Below are positions 1-9,631 of a stretch of DNA of 64,000 nucleotides, piece after piece. Positions within the stretch are counted from its first letter, which is position 1. Every line of letters starts with the position of its first letter. The position numbers and the translations under genes are program-made. The stretch is from Streptomyces sp. TS71-3 (GTDB lineage: Bacteria; Actinomycetota; Actinomycetes; Streptomycetales; Streptomycetaceae): NCBI RefSeq assembly GCF_018327685.1, contig NZ_BNEL01000003.1, positions 2,790,001-2,854,000 on the forward strand, written 5' to 3'. The notes below the pieces were generated by a model. It was not told the origin of the DNA. It saw only the letters and a list, made by a program, of their open reading frames with translations, and searched no databases.

Positions 1-2551
1 CTCGTCTACCGCGGCGAAGCCGGCATCGGCAAGACGGCACTGCTCGCCGAGGTGGGCAGGATCGCCACGGGCCGGTGCACGGTCTGGAGCGCACGCGGCG
101 GCGAGACCGTCACGTCCGTGCCGTTCAACGTGGTGCGCCAGTTACTGGCACCCGCGCTGCTGACGCTCGGCCCCGCCCAGGCGCGGGCGTACTTCGGCGA
201 CCGGCTGGACGTCGCGGGACCCGCGCTCGGCATCGCCGAGCCGAGCGGCGGCCTGCGCGACCCCCAGGGAGTCTGCGACGCCCTCGTCTCCGCGGTGCGC
301 AGGATGGCCCGGACCACCTGGCCGCTGGTCCTGCTCGTCGACGACGCGCAGTGGGCCGACCTGGAGACCCTGCACTGGCTCGCGGCATTCGCGGAGCGCC
401 TCGACGACCTGGCCGTCCTCGTCGTGGTCGCGCACCGCCCCGCCGAGGCCACCGCTGACGCCGCGGAGCTCCTGGAGCGGATCGGCGCCGCCGCCCGGCC
501 CAGCGCCACCCTGCGCGCCCTCACCCCCGACGCCACGGCGGGACTGACCCGCGCCTCGCTGGGCGCGCACGCCGACACCCCGTTCTGCCGCGAGGTGTGG
601 GCGGTGACCGGCGGCAACCCGTACGAGACCGTGGAACTCCTCGCCAAGGTGCAGGACAGCGGGCTGCCGCCGGCGGAGTCGGCCGCCAAGGAACTGCGCG
701 CGCTGAACAGCTCGGCGCGCGGCCGGGGCCTGGTCGCCCGCCTCGAAGGGCTGGGCACCGACGCCACCCGGTTCGCCTGCGCCGCCGCCGTGCTCGGTAA
801 CGAGATCCCCCTCGACCTCGCCGCCACGCTGGCCGGCATGGGCGCCGACGAGGCCAGGCGCTGCGCGGACCGCTTGGGGGCCGCCCGCATACTGCGCCGG
901 GCGGACGACGCACCCGACGGGGCGGAGCGGCTGGAGTTCGTCCACCCGCTGATCGCCGGCGCCGTCTACAGCTCGATCCCCGCCGCCATGCGCACCGCGA
1001 TGCACGGCCAGGCGGCCTGGGCCGTCACCGAGTCGGGGCTGGGCGCGGCGGCCGCCGCCCGCCACCTCCTCGAAGTCCACCCGGACGGCGACCCGGACCT
1101 CGTGGAGCAGATGCGCGAGGCGGCCCGAGAGCACCTGGCCGTCGGAGCGCCCGACGCGGCACGCCGCTGCCTGGAACGGGCGCTGCGCGAGCCGCCGCCA
1201 CCCGATGTGCAGGCCCGCGTGCTGTACGAGCTGGGCTGCGCCACGCTCCTCACCTCGCCCGCCACCACCATCGGTCACCTGCGCGACGCCCTCGGCATGC
1301 CGGGCCTCGACGGGGACGTCCGGGTGGACGCGGTCTGCCGGCTCTCCCAGGCGCTGGTGCACAACGGCCAGCTGGAGGAGGCGGTGGCCGCCGTGGACGC
1401 CGAGGCCGACCGGCTGGAGGCGGGACCCGCGCGGATGCGGTTGCAGGCCGTCCACTACATGTGGGAGGGCATCCACGCCGGCCAGGAGGACTCCCCGGGC
1501 CGCTCCCGCAGCCTGGCCGCCCTCGCCGCGCCGCTCGCCGGGCGTGACAACTCCGAGCGCGCCCTGCTGATCCTGCGCGCCTTCGACGCGATGACCCGCG
1601 GAGAGAACGCCGAGGAGGTCGTCGAGCTCTGCGACCGCGTCCTGGTCAACGGCCGCCTGGCGCCCGGCCTCGGCTGGACCGACACCGAGTGGGGCTTCGA
1701 GCTGCTGGTGATGCTCGGCAGCGCCTACGCCTTCACCGACCGCCTGGACCGCGCGGAGGCACTGTTCAGCGAGGCACTGCTCGCATACGAGAGTGCCGGC
1801 TGGAGCGGCGCCCACCTCGCCCTGGCCCACGCCTTCGTGGGCTACGTGCACCGGCGGCGCGGTCGGCTCGCGGACGCCGAGGCCTACCTGCGCGAGGGCC
1901 TGAGGCTCGCCGACCGCGTCGGCCACGGCCTGCCGATGCACTGGGACGCCGCCTGCATGCTCATCGACACCCTGCTCGCCCGCGGCCGTCCGCAGGCGGC
2001 GCAGGAGATCGCCGAGCGCTACGAGTTCGCGCCGCCCTACCCGGCCACGATCGTCCTGCCCGAGGTGCACTCCGTACGCGGCAGGCTGCTGCTCGCGACC
2101 GGCCGCACCCGGGACGGCGTGAGCGAGCTGGAGGCCGCCGAGAAGGTGGCGGCGGCCCGCGGCCGGCACAACACCGTCATGGCGCCCTGGGCCGGTGACC
2201 TCGCCCGCACCCTGGCACCGGAGGACCCGGCACGTGCCGGGGCGCTGGCCGCCGACGCCCGGGTGCAGGCCGAGCGGTTTCGGCACCGACACCGCCATCG
2301 GAGAGGCCCTGCGGTGCGCCGCCGCGCTGGCCCGCGGGCAGCAGCGCATCACGCTGTACGCGCGTGCCGCGGCCTACCTGGAAGCGTCTCCCTGCGCCTA
2401 CGAACACGCCGTCGCACGGGTCGAGTACGGCATCGCGGCCCGGTCGGTCGCGGAACTGCGCAGAGGGCTGACGCTCGCCAGGTCGTGCGGTGCGGAGGGG
2501 CTGGTGGCACGGGCTGAGGGGGTGCTGGACCGGGGTAGGGGGCTGCGCTAG
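1..2551 (+). pseudogene. LuxR/MalT-like ATPase regulator, partial, frameshifted, no HTH
   Basis: The 5' end lies outside the window. The frame is open from base 1, and the Walker A motif GEAGIGKT is read in the first residues, followed by LLVDDAQWAD (Walker B) near residue 114 and a long alpha-helical TPR-like region. This is the build of large ATP-binding LuxR (LAL) regulators. The frame breaks near 2277: reading continues as typical family sequence (GFGTDTAIGEALRCAAAL) one frame over and stops at 2551. One extra T in a TTT run explains the shift. After correction the protein still stops before the C-terminal LuxR helix-turn-helix that LAL proteins normally have, and only 56 bp separate it from the next gene, so the HTH is absent rather than hidden. 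It is either a decayed gene or a sequencing error plus a real truncation. Confidence 0.
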
Positions 2552-2607
2552 GGCTCTCGTCACATGCCGGGCCGACCGCGGGGTAGGACGGAGAGCGCCA
2601 CAGGACC

Positions 2608-4911
2608 TCACACGGTGAGCGCGCACGTCAGCAAGGAGGTCCCGTTGGAGAACCACAGGCGGTCGCCCGAGGTCACCGCCGCCCAGGGCGGGGACACGGT
2701 GTCGATCCGGTAGGGGAGGTGCCAGACCTGACCGCCGTCCGCGAGGGAGTATCCGTACAGACCTGGATGGCTGCCGCCGTCGGTGCCGACCAGGACGAGG
2801 CCGCCCCGGACGCCCAGCAGCTGGTGGATGCCCTTGCCCAGGTCCCGCGTGTTCCACAGCCGCCGTCCGTCACGCAGGCGGTAGGCCGTGAGCGGGCCCT
2901 GCCCGGTGGTGACGTCGGCTGAGGAGGGCGGGGCGGTGAAGAGGGTGTCACCGGCGGGGACGAGCTGTCGCAGGTCCTCCTCTTGCCGTCGCCACCGGGT
3001 CGTGCCGTCGGCCGCGTCCAGGACCGCGATGGAACCGCTCACGGGATCCTGCTGGAGGGCCACCGCGGTGCCGCTGCCGGCAAGAAGCGCCATCGAGGCC
3101 AGCGACTCGACCACGATCGGGAAGGTACCGGTGCCCAGTCCACTGGGCACCGTCCACAGCGGGTGGCCGTCGGTCAGCCGGAGGGCGGTCAGCTCGGGGG
3201 TGTCGTAGGTGAAGGCAACGGTCAGCCGGGTGTTCGGGTTCTTGATGATGCCCAGGACGTCGGGGGCGTAGCTCCACAGGGTCCTGCCGGAACGGGCCTC
3301 CAGGGCGTAGAGGGTGCGGCGCTCGGACGTGCCGCCCTGCCTCCGCGTCACGCACAGCAGCACCCCGCCGCGCGGGTAGACGGAGGTCGGGGCGTGGCGG
3401 TGCCAGCGCGTCGAGCCCGTGCCGTCGACCGCGTACAGTTCCCCGGTCGCGCGTGAGGTGATGTACGCCCACCCCTCGCTGCCCGCCTGTACGGCCAGGT
3501 CCGTGGAGTCAGGGCGGCCGTCGCCGGGCGGGGCGAAACGCCACCGGGGGGTGCCGGCCGCCAGGTCGCGGGCGTGCACGGCACCGTCGGAGTCGATGAC
3601 GTACACCGTGTGTCCGTCCGTCACGGACGCGGCGTTGCCGTACGGCTCGGTCTGCCAGACGGTCCTGCCGGTGTCCGGGTCCAGCGCGGCCGCTCCCGCG
3701 TCGTCGCCGCCTCCCACCAGAAGCCGTCCGCGGGCCGCCGTCCACACCTTGGTGAAGCCGTCCGGGAGGGGCTGCTGACCCAACAGGCGCGGTCGCGGTG
3801 TCCGGTCGGCCGAACTCCCTCGGGTGAGGTACCAGCCCCCGAGCGCCGCCGCCGCGACCCCGCCGCCCACCGCGGCGAGCACCCGGCGCCGTCCCCACCG
3901 GCGGGCCCGCCCGTGCGCCAGTGCGTCCCGGGCCGTCTCCTCGCGCCGCACCACTTCCTGTCGTACTGCCTCCGGCAGCCAGCCGGAGCCCGGCAGAGCC
4001 GGCGCGCCGAACAAGGCAGGCAGCTCGGGCACCTTCGGCCGCTTCCACGGCTCCTTTCCCAGGCACGCCGCGAGGGCCTCGCGCAGTGTCTCCGGGGTTC
4101 CCTCCAGGTCCGGTTCCTCATGCACCGTGCGGTACAGAAGGATGTGCAGGCCACTCGTTCCGAAGGCGCCGCGGCCCGTGGTGGCGAACACCAGGGCGGC
4201 GCCGAGCGAGAAGACGTCCCCGGCCGCCGTACAGGTGCGTCCCGAGATCTGCTCCGGCGGCATGTACCCGGCGGTGCCGACGAGCTGGCCGGTGCCGGTC
4301 ATCACGGCCCCGTCCACGGCGCGCGCGATACCGAAGTCGATGACTCTGGGGCCGTCCGCGGTCAGCAGGATGTTGGAGGGCTTCAGGTCGCGGTGCACCA
4401 CGCCCGCCGCGTGGATGGCGGCCAGCGCCTCGGCGAGACCGGCGGCCAGGCCGCGCACCGTCTCCTCCGGCATCGGGCCGTGTGCACCGACGGCGTCGCT
4501 GAGGGAGGGGGCGGGCAGGTAGGCGGTGGCCAGCCAGGGCCGCGCGGCGTCGGGGTCGGCGGCCAGGACGGGGGCGGTGAACGCGCCGCTGACTTTGAGG
4601 GCGGACTCGGTCTCGGCGCGAAACCGCTCGCGGAAGCGCTCGTCCTGGGCGTAGCTCTCCCGTACCACCTTCACCGCCACCGGCCGCCCGGCCCGGGTGG
4701 CGGCCAGGTAGACCCGGCCCATTCCCCCGGAGCCGAGCAGCCGGACCACCCGGAAGGGGCCGATGGTCGCCGGGAGCGGTGCCGGTGACGGTTCCTCGAG
4801 CGGGGAGGGACCGGGGTGCTGGGCGGGGGATGGCTCGGGCGCGTCGGTGGCGGCCGGTTCCGGCCAACGGGCCGGGGCGGGCTCGGCCGGCTGCGGCGGG
4901 GGAGAGGACAT
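2608..4911 (-). CDS. Membrane Ser/Thr protein kinase with PQQ-like beta-propeller sensor
   Basis: Predicted 767-residue PknB-type kinase. The proline-rich N-terminus leads into a kinase domain at about 50-310 with glycine loop GSGGMG, Lys81 in VAVKVV, HRDLKPSN (173-180) and DFG (192-194). The usual APE reads PPE. A single membrane segment lies at about 345-362, and the remaining 400 residues are repeats typical of PQQ-like propellers (PF13360 type), expected outside the membrane as a sensor. I chose the ATG at 4911, 10 bp after the stop of the upstream homologous kinase, because the kinase domain follows and the longer frame upstream reads out of that gene. It is probably co-transcribed with, and perhaps translationally coupled to, the first kinase. 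Its ligand and substrates are unknown. Confidence 0.
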   Translation of the reverse strand: MSSPPPQPAEPAPARWPEPAATDAPEPSPAQHPGPSPLEEPSPAPLPATIGPFRVVRLLGSGGMGRVYLAATRAGRPVAVKVVRESYAQDERFRERFRAETESALKVSGAFTAPVLAADPDAARPWLATAYLPAPSLSDAVGAHGPMPEETVRGLAAGLAEALAAIHAAGVVHRDLKPSNILLTADGPRVIDFGIARAVDGAVMTGTGQLVGTAGYMPPEQISGRTCTAAGDVFSLGAALVFATTGRGAFGTSGLHILLYRTVHEEPDLEGTPETLREALAACLGKEPWKRPKVPELPALFGAPALPGSGWLPEAVRQEVVRREETARDALAHGRARRWGRRRVLAAVGGGVAAAALGGWYLTRGSSADRTPRPRLLGQQPLPDGFTKVWTAARGRLLVGGGDDAGAAALDPDTGRTVWQTEPYGNAASVTDGHTVYVIDSDGAVHARDLAAGTPRWRFAPPGDGRPDSTDLAVQAGSEGWAYITSRATGELYAVDGTGSTRWHRHAPTSVYPRGGVLLCVTRRQGGTSERRTLYALEARSGRTLWSYAPDVLGIIKNPNTRLTVAFTYDTPELTALRLTDGHPLWTVPSGLGTGTFPIVVESLASMALLAGSGTAVALQQDPVSGSIAVLDAADGTTRWRRQEEDLRQLVPAGDTLFTAPPSSADVTTGQGPLTAYRLRDGRRLWNTRDLGKGIHQLLGVRGGLVLVGTDGGSHPGLYGYSLADGGQVWHLPYRIDTVSPPWAAVTSGDRLWFSNGTSLLTCALTV

Positions 4912-4921
4912 GGCGGTACGG

Positions 4922-7308
4922 TCATCCGGCGTCCGTCCGATATGCCCGGACCCGGCCGCCTCCGCTGAGGAACACCCTGTTGTCCCGCACCGCCACACCC
5001 CATGTCTCGGGCATCTGGCTGCCGCTACCGCCCGCGATGTCGGGCGGCGAGGCGGACGGCGGGGCGTATGGCGACGGCATGGCCGGGATGGAGCGCGGCT
5101 TCTCACGAAGCGCCCACAGCTGCTTGCCGTCCGACGTCCGCAACGCCAGGCAGCCGGCCGTGTCCCCGCCCAAGGCACTCTGCCCGTTGATCGAGAGGGT
5201 GCTGAACAGGACAGCGGTCACCTTCTCGGAGGCGGCGATGGTGTGGCCGAGCTGGGACAGCGTCAGGGGGCTCTCGACGCGCCACCGGACCTTGCCGGTG
5301 CGCAGTTCGACGGCATTGACACTGCTGAGGTCGTTGGCCAAGGCCAGGCCGCCGACCACGACCGGGGCGGATGCCAGGGTCATGGCCACCGTCCAGCGGC
5401 GGTGCCCGAGCGCGCGGCATCGTAGGCCGTCAGTCCGCCGTTCGCGTCGACGGCGATCAGCAGGTCGCCGGCCGCGGTGAGAGACGGATCGAGGTAGCCG
5501 TTGGACTGCGAACCGCCCTGGAGTCGCCCGTCGGGATCGGCGGTGACCTTCTGGGACCACCTGGAGGAGCCGTCCGCCGCATCCAGGGCGTGCAGGGTCA
5601 GCCCGTCGTCGGTGCCCTCCGCGTAGTAGAGGCCGCGGCCGTCGGCGACATAGCCATTGGCGTTCAGGGCGCCCGGGGCGGCGGACTTCTGCCAGCGGAT
5701 GGTGCCATGGTCGAGGTCGATGGCGGCGACAGCCTGGGTGGAGGTGAACGAAGGAGCGGCCCCGACTTTGTTGACCATGCAGTAGGCGGTGGTGCCGTGA
5801 GCGGTCAGCATGGCTACCGGTGAGACGCCGGTGGGAAGGCCGTTCTTGGAGCGCACGCGGGCGGTGGCCGGGCTGGCGGTCGCCATGAAGTAATCCCCCG
5901 CGGCGGCCAGGCCGGTGCCCAGGCCCGAGAAGACCAGCTCCGTTCCCGCGTGCCCGAGGACCCGCTCTCCCAGAGCGAGCACATCGTCGCGCGCCGGCTT
6001 GCCGTCGGTCCCGGGGTTGTGCCTCCAGCGGAGGGTGCCACCGGCCGTGTCGAGCCCGGCCGCCGTGTTCATGCTGTCCTGCAGCACCAGCGTCGAGCCC
6101 AGGACGTCGAGTTGCGGGATGGAGGTGTAGATGGGGATGCCGGTCGTCCACAGGGGTCTGGGCGGGTCGGTGAGCACGACATCGGGCACGGCGGATCCCA
6201 GCGGCTTGCCGGCGCCGGCGTCCTTGCCGTTGTCGCCGTTCGTGTCGCCGTCGTCGCTGTTCATCCAGACCGCTGCGGCCACCGAGCCCGCCGCCAGCAC
6301 GCCCAGGGCGGACAGCCCGCCGATCAGCGCCCGTCGGCGGCTGGGAAGGGCCTCCTTCCGTCCGGAGCCTGGCACCGCGCCGGGAGGGGGCGGGACCACG
6401 GCCAGCAGCTCGGCCTCGCGGGCCCGTGCCGCCAGGTCCTCCCGCAGAGCGGGGAAGCGGAGGGCCTCCGGGTCCGTGGGCGCCAGCAGGGCCAGCACAT
6501 CCTCCGGGGAAGGCCGCCGTGACGGGGTCTTGTCCAGGCAGTGCAGCAGCAGATGCAGCGCGGCCGGTACACCGTGCAGGTCGGGCTCCTGCGTCACGAT
6601 CCTCTGGAGTGTCCCCTTGTCACCCGGACCGAACGGGCCCTCCCCACAGGCCGCGTAGACCAGCACCCCGGCCAGCGCGAAGATGTCGCACTCCGGGCCG
6701 ACGTCGTGGGACGAGGCGACCTGCTCGGGCGCCATGAAGGCAGGGGACCCGATCAAGGCGCCGGTGCGGGTCAGCCGGGTCTCGCCGAGGGCCCTGGTGA
6801 TGCCGAAGTCGATGACACGGGGGCCTTCCCGGCCGAGCAGCACGTTTCCCGGCTTGAGGTCGCGGTGCACCAACCCGGCGGCATGGATGGCCTGGAGGGC
6901 CTCGGCGAGACCGGCCCCCAAGGCGCGCACCGCGGGCTCCCGGAAGGATCCGTGGGAGCCCACCGCCTGGTCGAGCGTGGGACCGGGGACGTACGCCGTG
7001 GCCACCCAGGGGCGGTGCCCATCGGTGTCGGCATCCACGACGGGCACCGTGTAGACGCCTCTGACCCTGCGGGCCGCGGCCACCTCCCGGCGGAAGCGGC
7101 TGCGGAAGGCGGGATCGTCCGCGTACTCCTCCCGTACCTGCTTGACCGCCACCAACCGGCCGGAGAAAGTTCTGCACAGGGACACCACGCCCATCGCGCC
7201 GCCTCCGAGCGAGCGCATCACGACGTAGGGGCCGATGGTGGCCGGCGGAGCGCCGCCCGGCTCTCCGGAACCCGGCTCCAGCCCCAGGCCCGGCCTCTGC
7301 GCTTCCAT
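4922..7308 (-). pseudogene. Second Ser/Thr kinase with PQQ-like propeller, frameshifted
   Basis: The start is ATG 7308 behind a GGGGGAG ribosome site. The kinase domain is intact: glycine loop SLGGGAMG, Lys56 in VAVKQV, HRDLKPGN, DFG, and APE in FMAPEQ. It is followed by a membrane segment (ALIGGLSALGVLAAGSVAAA) and a propeller. As read, the frame ends at 5380 after SGTAAGRWP. The missing C-terminus continues one frame over to a stop at 4922. Adding one C near 5400 (giving SGTRRWTVAM) restores a single protein of about 795 residues. The kinase part should be made either way, with a propeller lacking about 155 residues. The gene is a tandem paralogue of the kinase at 2608-4911. Whether the deletion is real decay or a sequencing error cannot be told from the sequence. 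Confidence 0.
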
Positions 7309-7524
7309 GGCTCCCCCCGCGTGTCCGCACGTTGTCCCGGCGCCTGCACCGGCGTGGGCAGGGACGTCGCACCGCGGCATTCAATTCCTCCGGCGACGCG
7401 GGTCCCCCGGCCAAGGCCCGCGGGAGTGGCGGAAAGGAGTCGGCCGCGGGTGGTGCAGGTGCCGGTCCGGCCATTCAGGAGGTCCTGGACGAAGATCTGG
7501 CCCGGTGGAGGCGGCGTCCGCCCG

Positions 7525-8328
7525 TCAGGAGGCGAGCAGGCGATCCGTGACGGCGAGCAGCTTGCTGCGGACGTCCCGGTCGTACGTCTGCGGATGGGCG
7601 CGGGTCAGGCGGGTGCCGTTGAAGTACGCCCCGTTGTGGTGGATGCCGGTGTCCGTGGCGGCCAGCGCCAGCACGGCCGCCATGCCCTCGTCGACCGACG
7701 AGTGGGGCGTGAAGCCGCTCTTGCGGACCAGCTCGGTGTCCATGTAGGTCGCGGGGTGCAGCACGTTCACGGACACCCCGGAGCCGGCCAGCTCCTCGGC
7801 CAGCGCGAAGGTGTACGCGACGAGCGCGAACTTGCTGCGCCGGTACGCCTCCACCCCCACGTAGCCCGAGGTGAACTCGATGTCGTCGAAGTCGATCGGC
7901 ACCTGGCCCGCCGAGCCGACGTTGACGATCCGCGCGGGCGCGTTCTTGCGCAGCACGGGCAGCAGGGCCCGGGTCAGCGCAACGGGCGCGAGGTAGTTCA
8001 CGGCGAGCCTCAGCTCGTGCCCGTCCGCGCTCTGCGCGCGCTCCTCGCCGGGGGCGCCGAAGCCGACGCCCGCGTTGTTGACCAGCACGTCCAGGTCCGG
8101 GTGGGCGGTGGCCACCCTTATGCCCAGGGCCCGCACCTCGGCGAGCGAGGAGAGGTCGGCGACGACGGCGTGCGCCTCGCCGCCCGCGTCGTCGATCTCG
8201 GCGGCCAGCCGCGCCGTGCGGTGCGCGTCGCGGCCGTGCACCACGACGGTATGACCGATGCGGGCCAGCTCGAAGGCGAGGCGGCGGCCGAGGCCCGAGG
8301 TGGCTCCGGTGAGCAGAACGGTGGACAT
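7525..8328 (-). CDS. SDR family NAD(P)-dependent oxidoreductase
   Basis: A 267-residue classical short-chain dehydrogenase. The cofactor motif TGATSGLG is at residues 7-14, NNAG lies in the middle, and YRRSK is the YxxxK catalytic pair. The ATG at 8328 follows a GGGAAGG ribosome site and places the Rossmann motif right at the N-terminus, as expected; the longer frame upstream looks non-coding. It is transcribed in the same direction as the pca operon, 154 bp beyond pcaL, but nothing links it to protocatechuate breakdown. Substrate unknown. Confidence 0.
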   Translation of the reverse strand: MSTVLLTGATSGLGRRLAFELARIGHTVVVHGRDAHRTARLAAEIDDAGGEAHAVVADLSSLAEVRALGIRVATAHPDLDVLVNNAGVGFGAPGEERAQSADGHELRLAVNYLAPVALTRALLPVLRKNAPARIVNVGSAGQVPIDFDDIEFTSGYVGVEAYRRSKFALVAYTFALAEELAGSGVSVNVLHPATYMDTELVRKSGFTPHSSVDEGMAAVLALAATDTGIHHNGAYFNGTRLTRAHPQTYDRDVRSKLLAVTDRLLAS

Positions 8329-8482
8329 GGCGCTTCCCTTCCCGTGCAGAACACGATCGTCGCCCTGGTCCGGTCCGGCCGCGGGGACGGCACACGGAAT
8401 GTCGCTCCCGAAACCGTGCGCTCGCCCCGTGTGTACGCCCAGGCGGGGTACCCGGCGTGCCCGCGCGAAACCTGCTTTCGGG

Positions 8483-9631
8483 TCAGGAGTCCGCGGTGCC
8501 CGTGCCGTCCGCGCCGGCCACTTCCTCCGCCAGCACCCGCTGGGCGACCGCGAAGGCGGAGTTGGCCGCCGGGACACCGCAGTAGATGGCGCTCTGGAGC
8601 AGCACCGCGCCGATCTCCTCGGGGGTGAGGCCGTTGCGGCGCGCCGCGCGGACATGCATGGCCAGCTCGTCGAGGTGCCCGTGCGCGACCAGCGCCGTCA
8701 GCGTGACCATGCTGCGCTCCCGCCGGGAGAGCGTGGTGTCGGTCCAGATCTCGCCCCACGCGTAGCGGGAGATGAAGTCCTGGAAGCGGGCGGTGAAGTC
8801 AGTCGTACGGGACTGGGCGCGGTCCACGTGCGCGTCCCCGAGGACGGCACGGCGCGCCGCGATGCCGCGCGGCGGGTCGCCTTCGAGGTGGGCGCGCAGC
8901 GCCCCGAGCACCGCGGCGGGCCGCTCGGCGGGGGCCAGGTGGGGTGTGCCCGGCAGCTCGGTGAGCAGGGCGCCGGGCACGGCGTCGGAGATCTCGCGCA
9001 GGTGCTCGGGCGGCGTCGCCCGGTCCTCGCGGCCGGCGACGAGCAGCGTGGGCGCGGTGACTTCCGAGAGCCGGTCCCGGATGTCGAAGGCGGCCAGCGC
9101 GTCGCAGCAGGCCGCGTAGCCGGCGGGGTCGGTGGTGCGGAGGTCCTCCACCAGTGCGGGGTCGCTGAAGCCGGGGGTGAACCAGCGCGAGTTCGCCGTC
9201 TCCACCAGCTTCCCCATGCCCGCCTCGCGGACCTGCGCCGCGCGCTCGCGCCACGCCGTCCCGGCGCCGAAGTGGGCGGAGGAGCAGATCACCGCGAGGC
9301 TGGATATCCGCTCGGGGTGGTGCACGGCGAGGTGCAGCCCGACGGCGCCGCCGAGCGAGACGCCGGCGTAGGCGAACCGCTCGATGTCCAGCGCGTCGGC
9401 GAGCGCCAGGACCAGAGCGGCCAGGTCGCCCACGGTGGCGCCGGGGCCGATCAGGGCGGGGCTGGATCCGCCGTGGCCCGGCAGGTCCCAGCGGATCACC
9501 CGGTGGGTGGTGGTCAGCTCGGGCGCGACGCCGTCCCACAGTCTGGTGGAGGTGCCGAGCGAGGGCCCGAGCAGCAGCGGGGGAGCGGTGGGCGCGCCTT
9601 CGGCGCGGTGGTGCAGCAAGGTTTCGGTCAT
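8483..9631 (-). CDS. pcaL: PcaL: 3-oxoadipate enol-lactonase / 4-carboxymuconolactone decarboxylase fusion
   Basis: A 382-residue two-domain enzyme for two consecutive steps of protocatechuate breakdown. Residues about 1-255 are an alpha/beta hydrolase with nucleophile motif GVSLGG (enol-lactonase, PcaD). Residues about 265-382 are a carboxymuconolactone decarboxylase domain (PcaC) ending in ALLVLQSAIYCG-like family sequence. Fusion of the two activities is known in actinobacteria as PcaL. The start ATG at 9631 overlaps the pcaB stop by 4 bp (ATGA), so translation is probably coupled. It is the last gene of the pca operon. Confidence 0.
   Translation of the reverse strand: MTETLLHHRAEGAPTAPPLLLGPSLGTSTRLWDGVAPELTTTHRVIRWDLPGHGGSSPALIGPGATVGDLAALVLALADALDIERFAYAGVSLGGAVGLHLAVHHPERISSLAVICSSAHFGAGTAWRERAAQVREAGMGKLVETANSRWFTPGFSDPALVEDLRTTDPAGYAACCDALAAFDIRDRLSEVTAPTLLVAGREDRATPPEHLREISDAVPGALLTELPGTPHLAPAERPAAVLGALRAHLEGDPPRGIAARRAVLGDAHVDRAQSRTTDFTARFQDFISRYAWGEIWTDTTLSRRERSMVTLTALVAHGHLDELAMHVRAARRNGLTPEEIGAVLLQSAIYCGVPAANSAFAVAQRVLAEEVAGADGTGTADS

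Noticed and set aside
142..2352. Long minus-strand frame (736 codons) opposite the LuxR-type gene
   Set aside because: Antisense shadow with biased composition and no recognisable domain.
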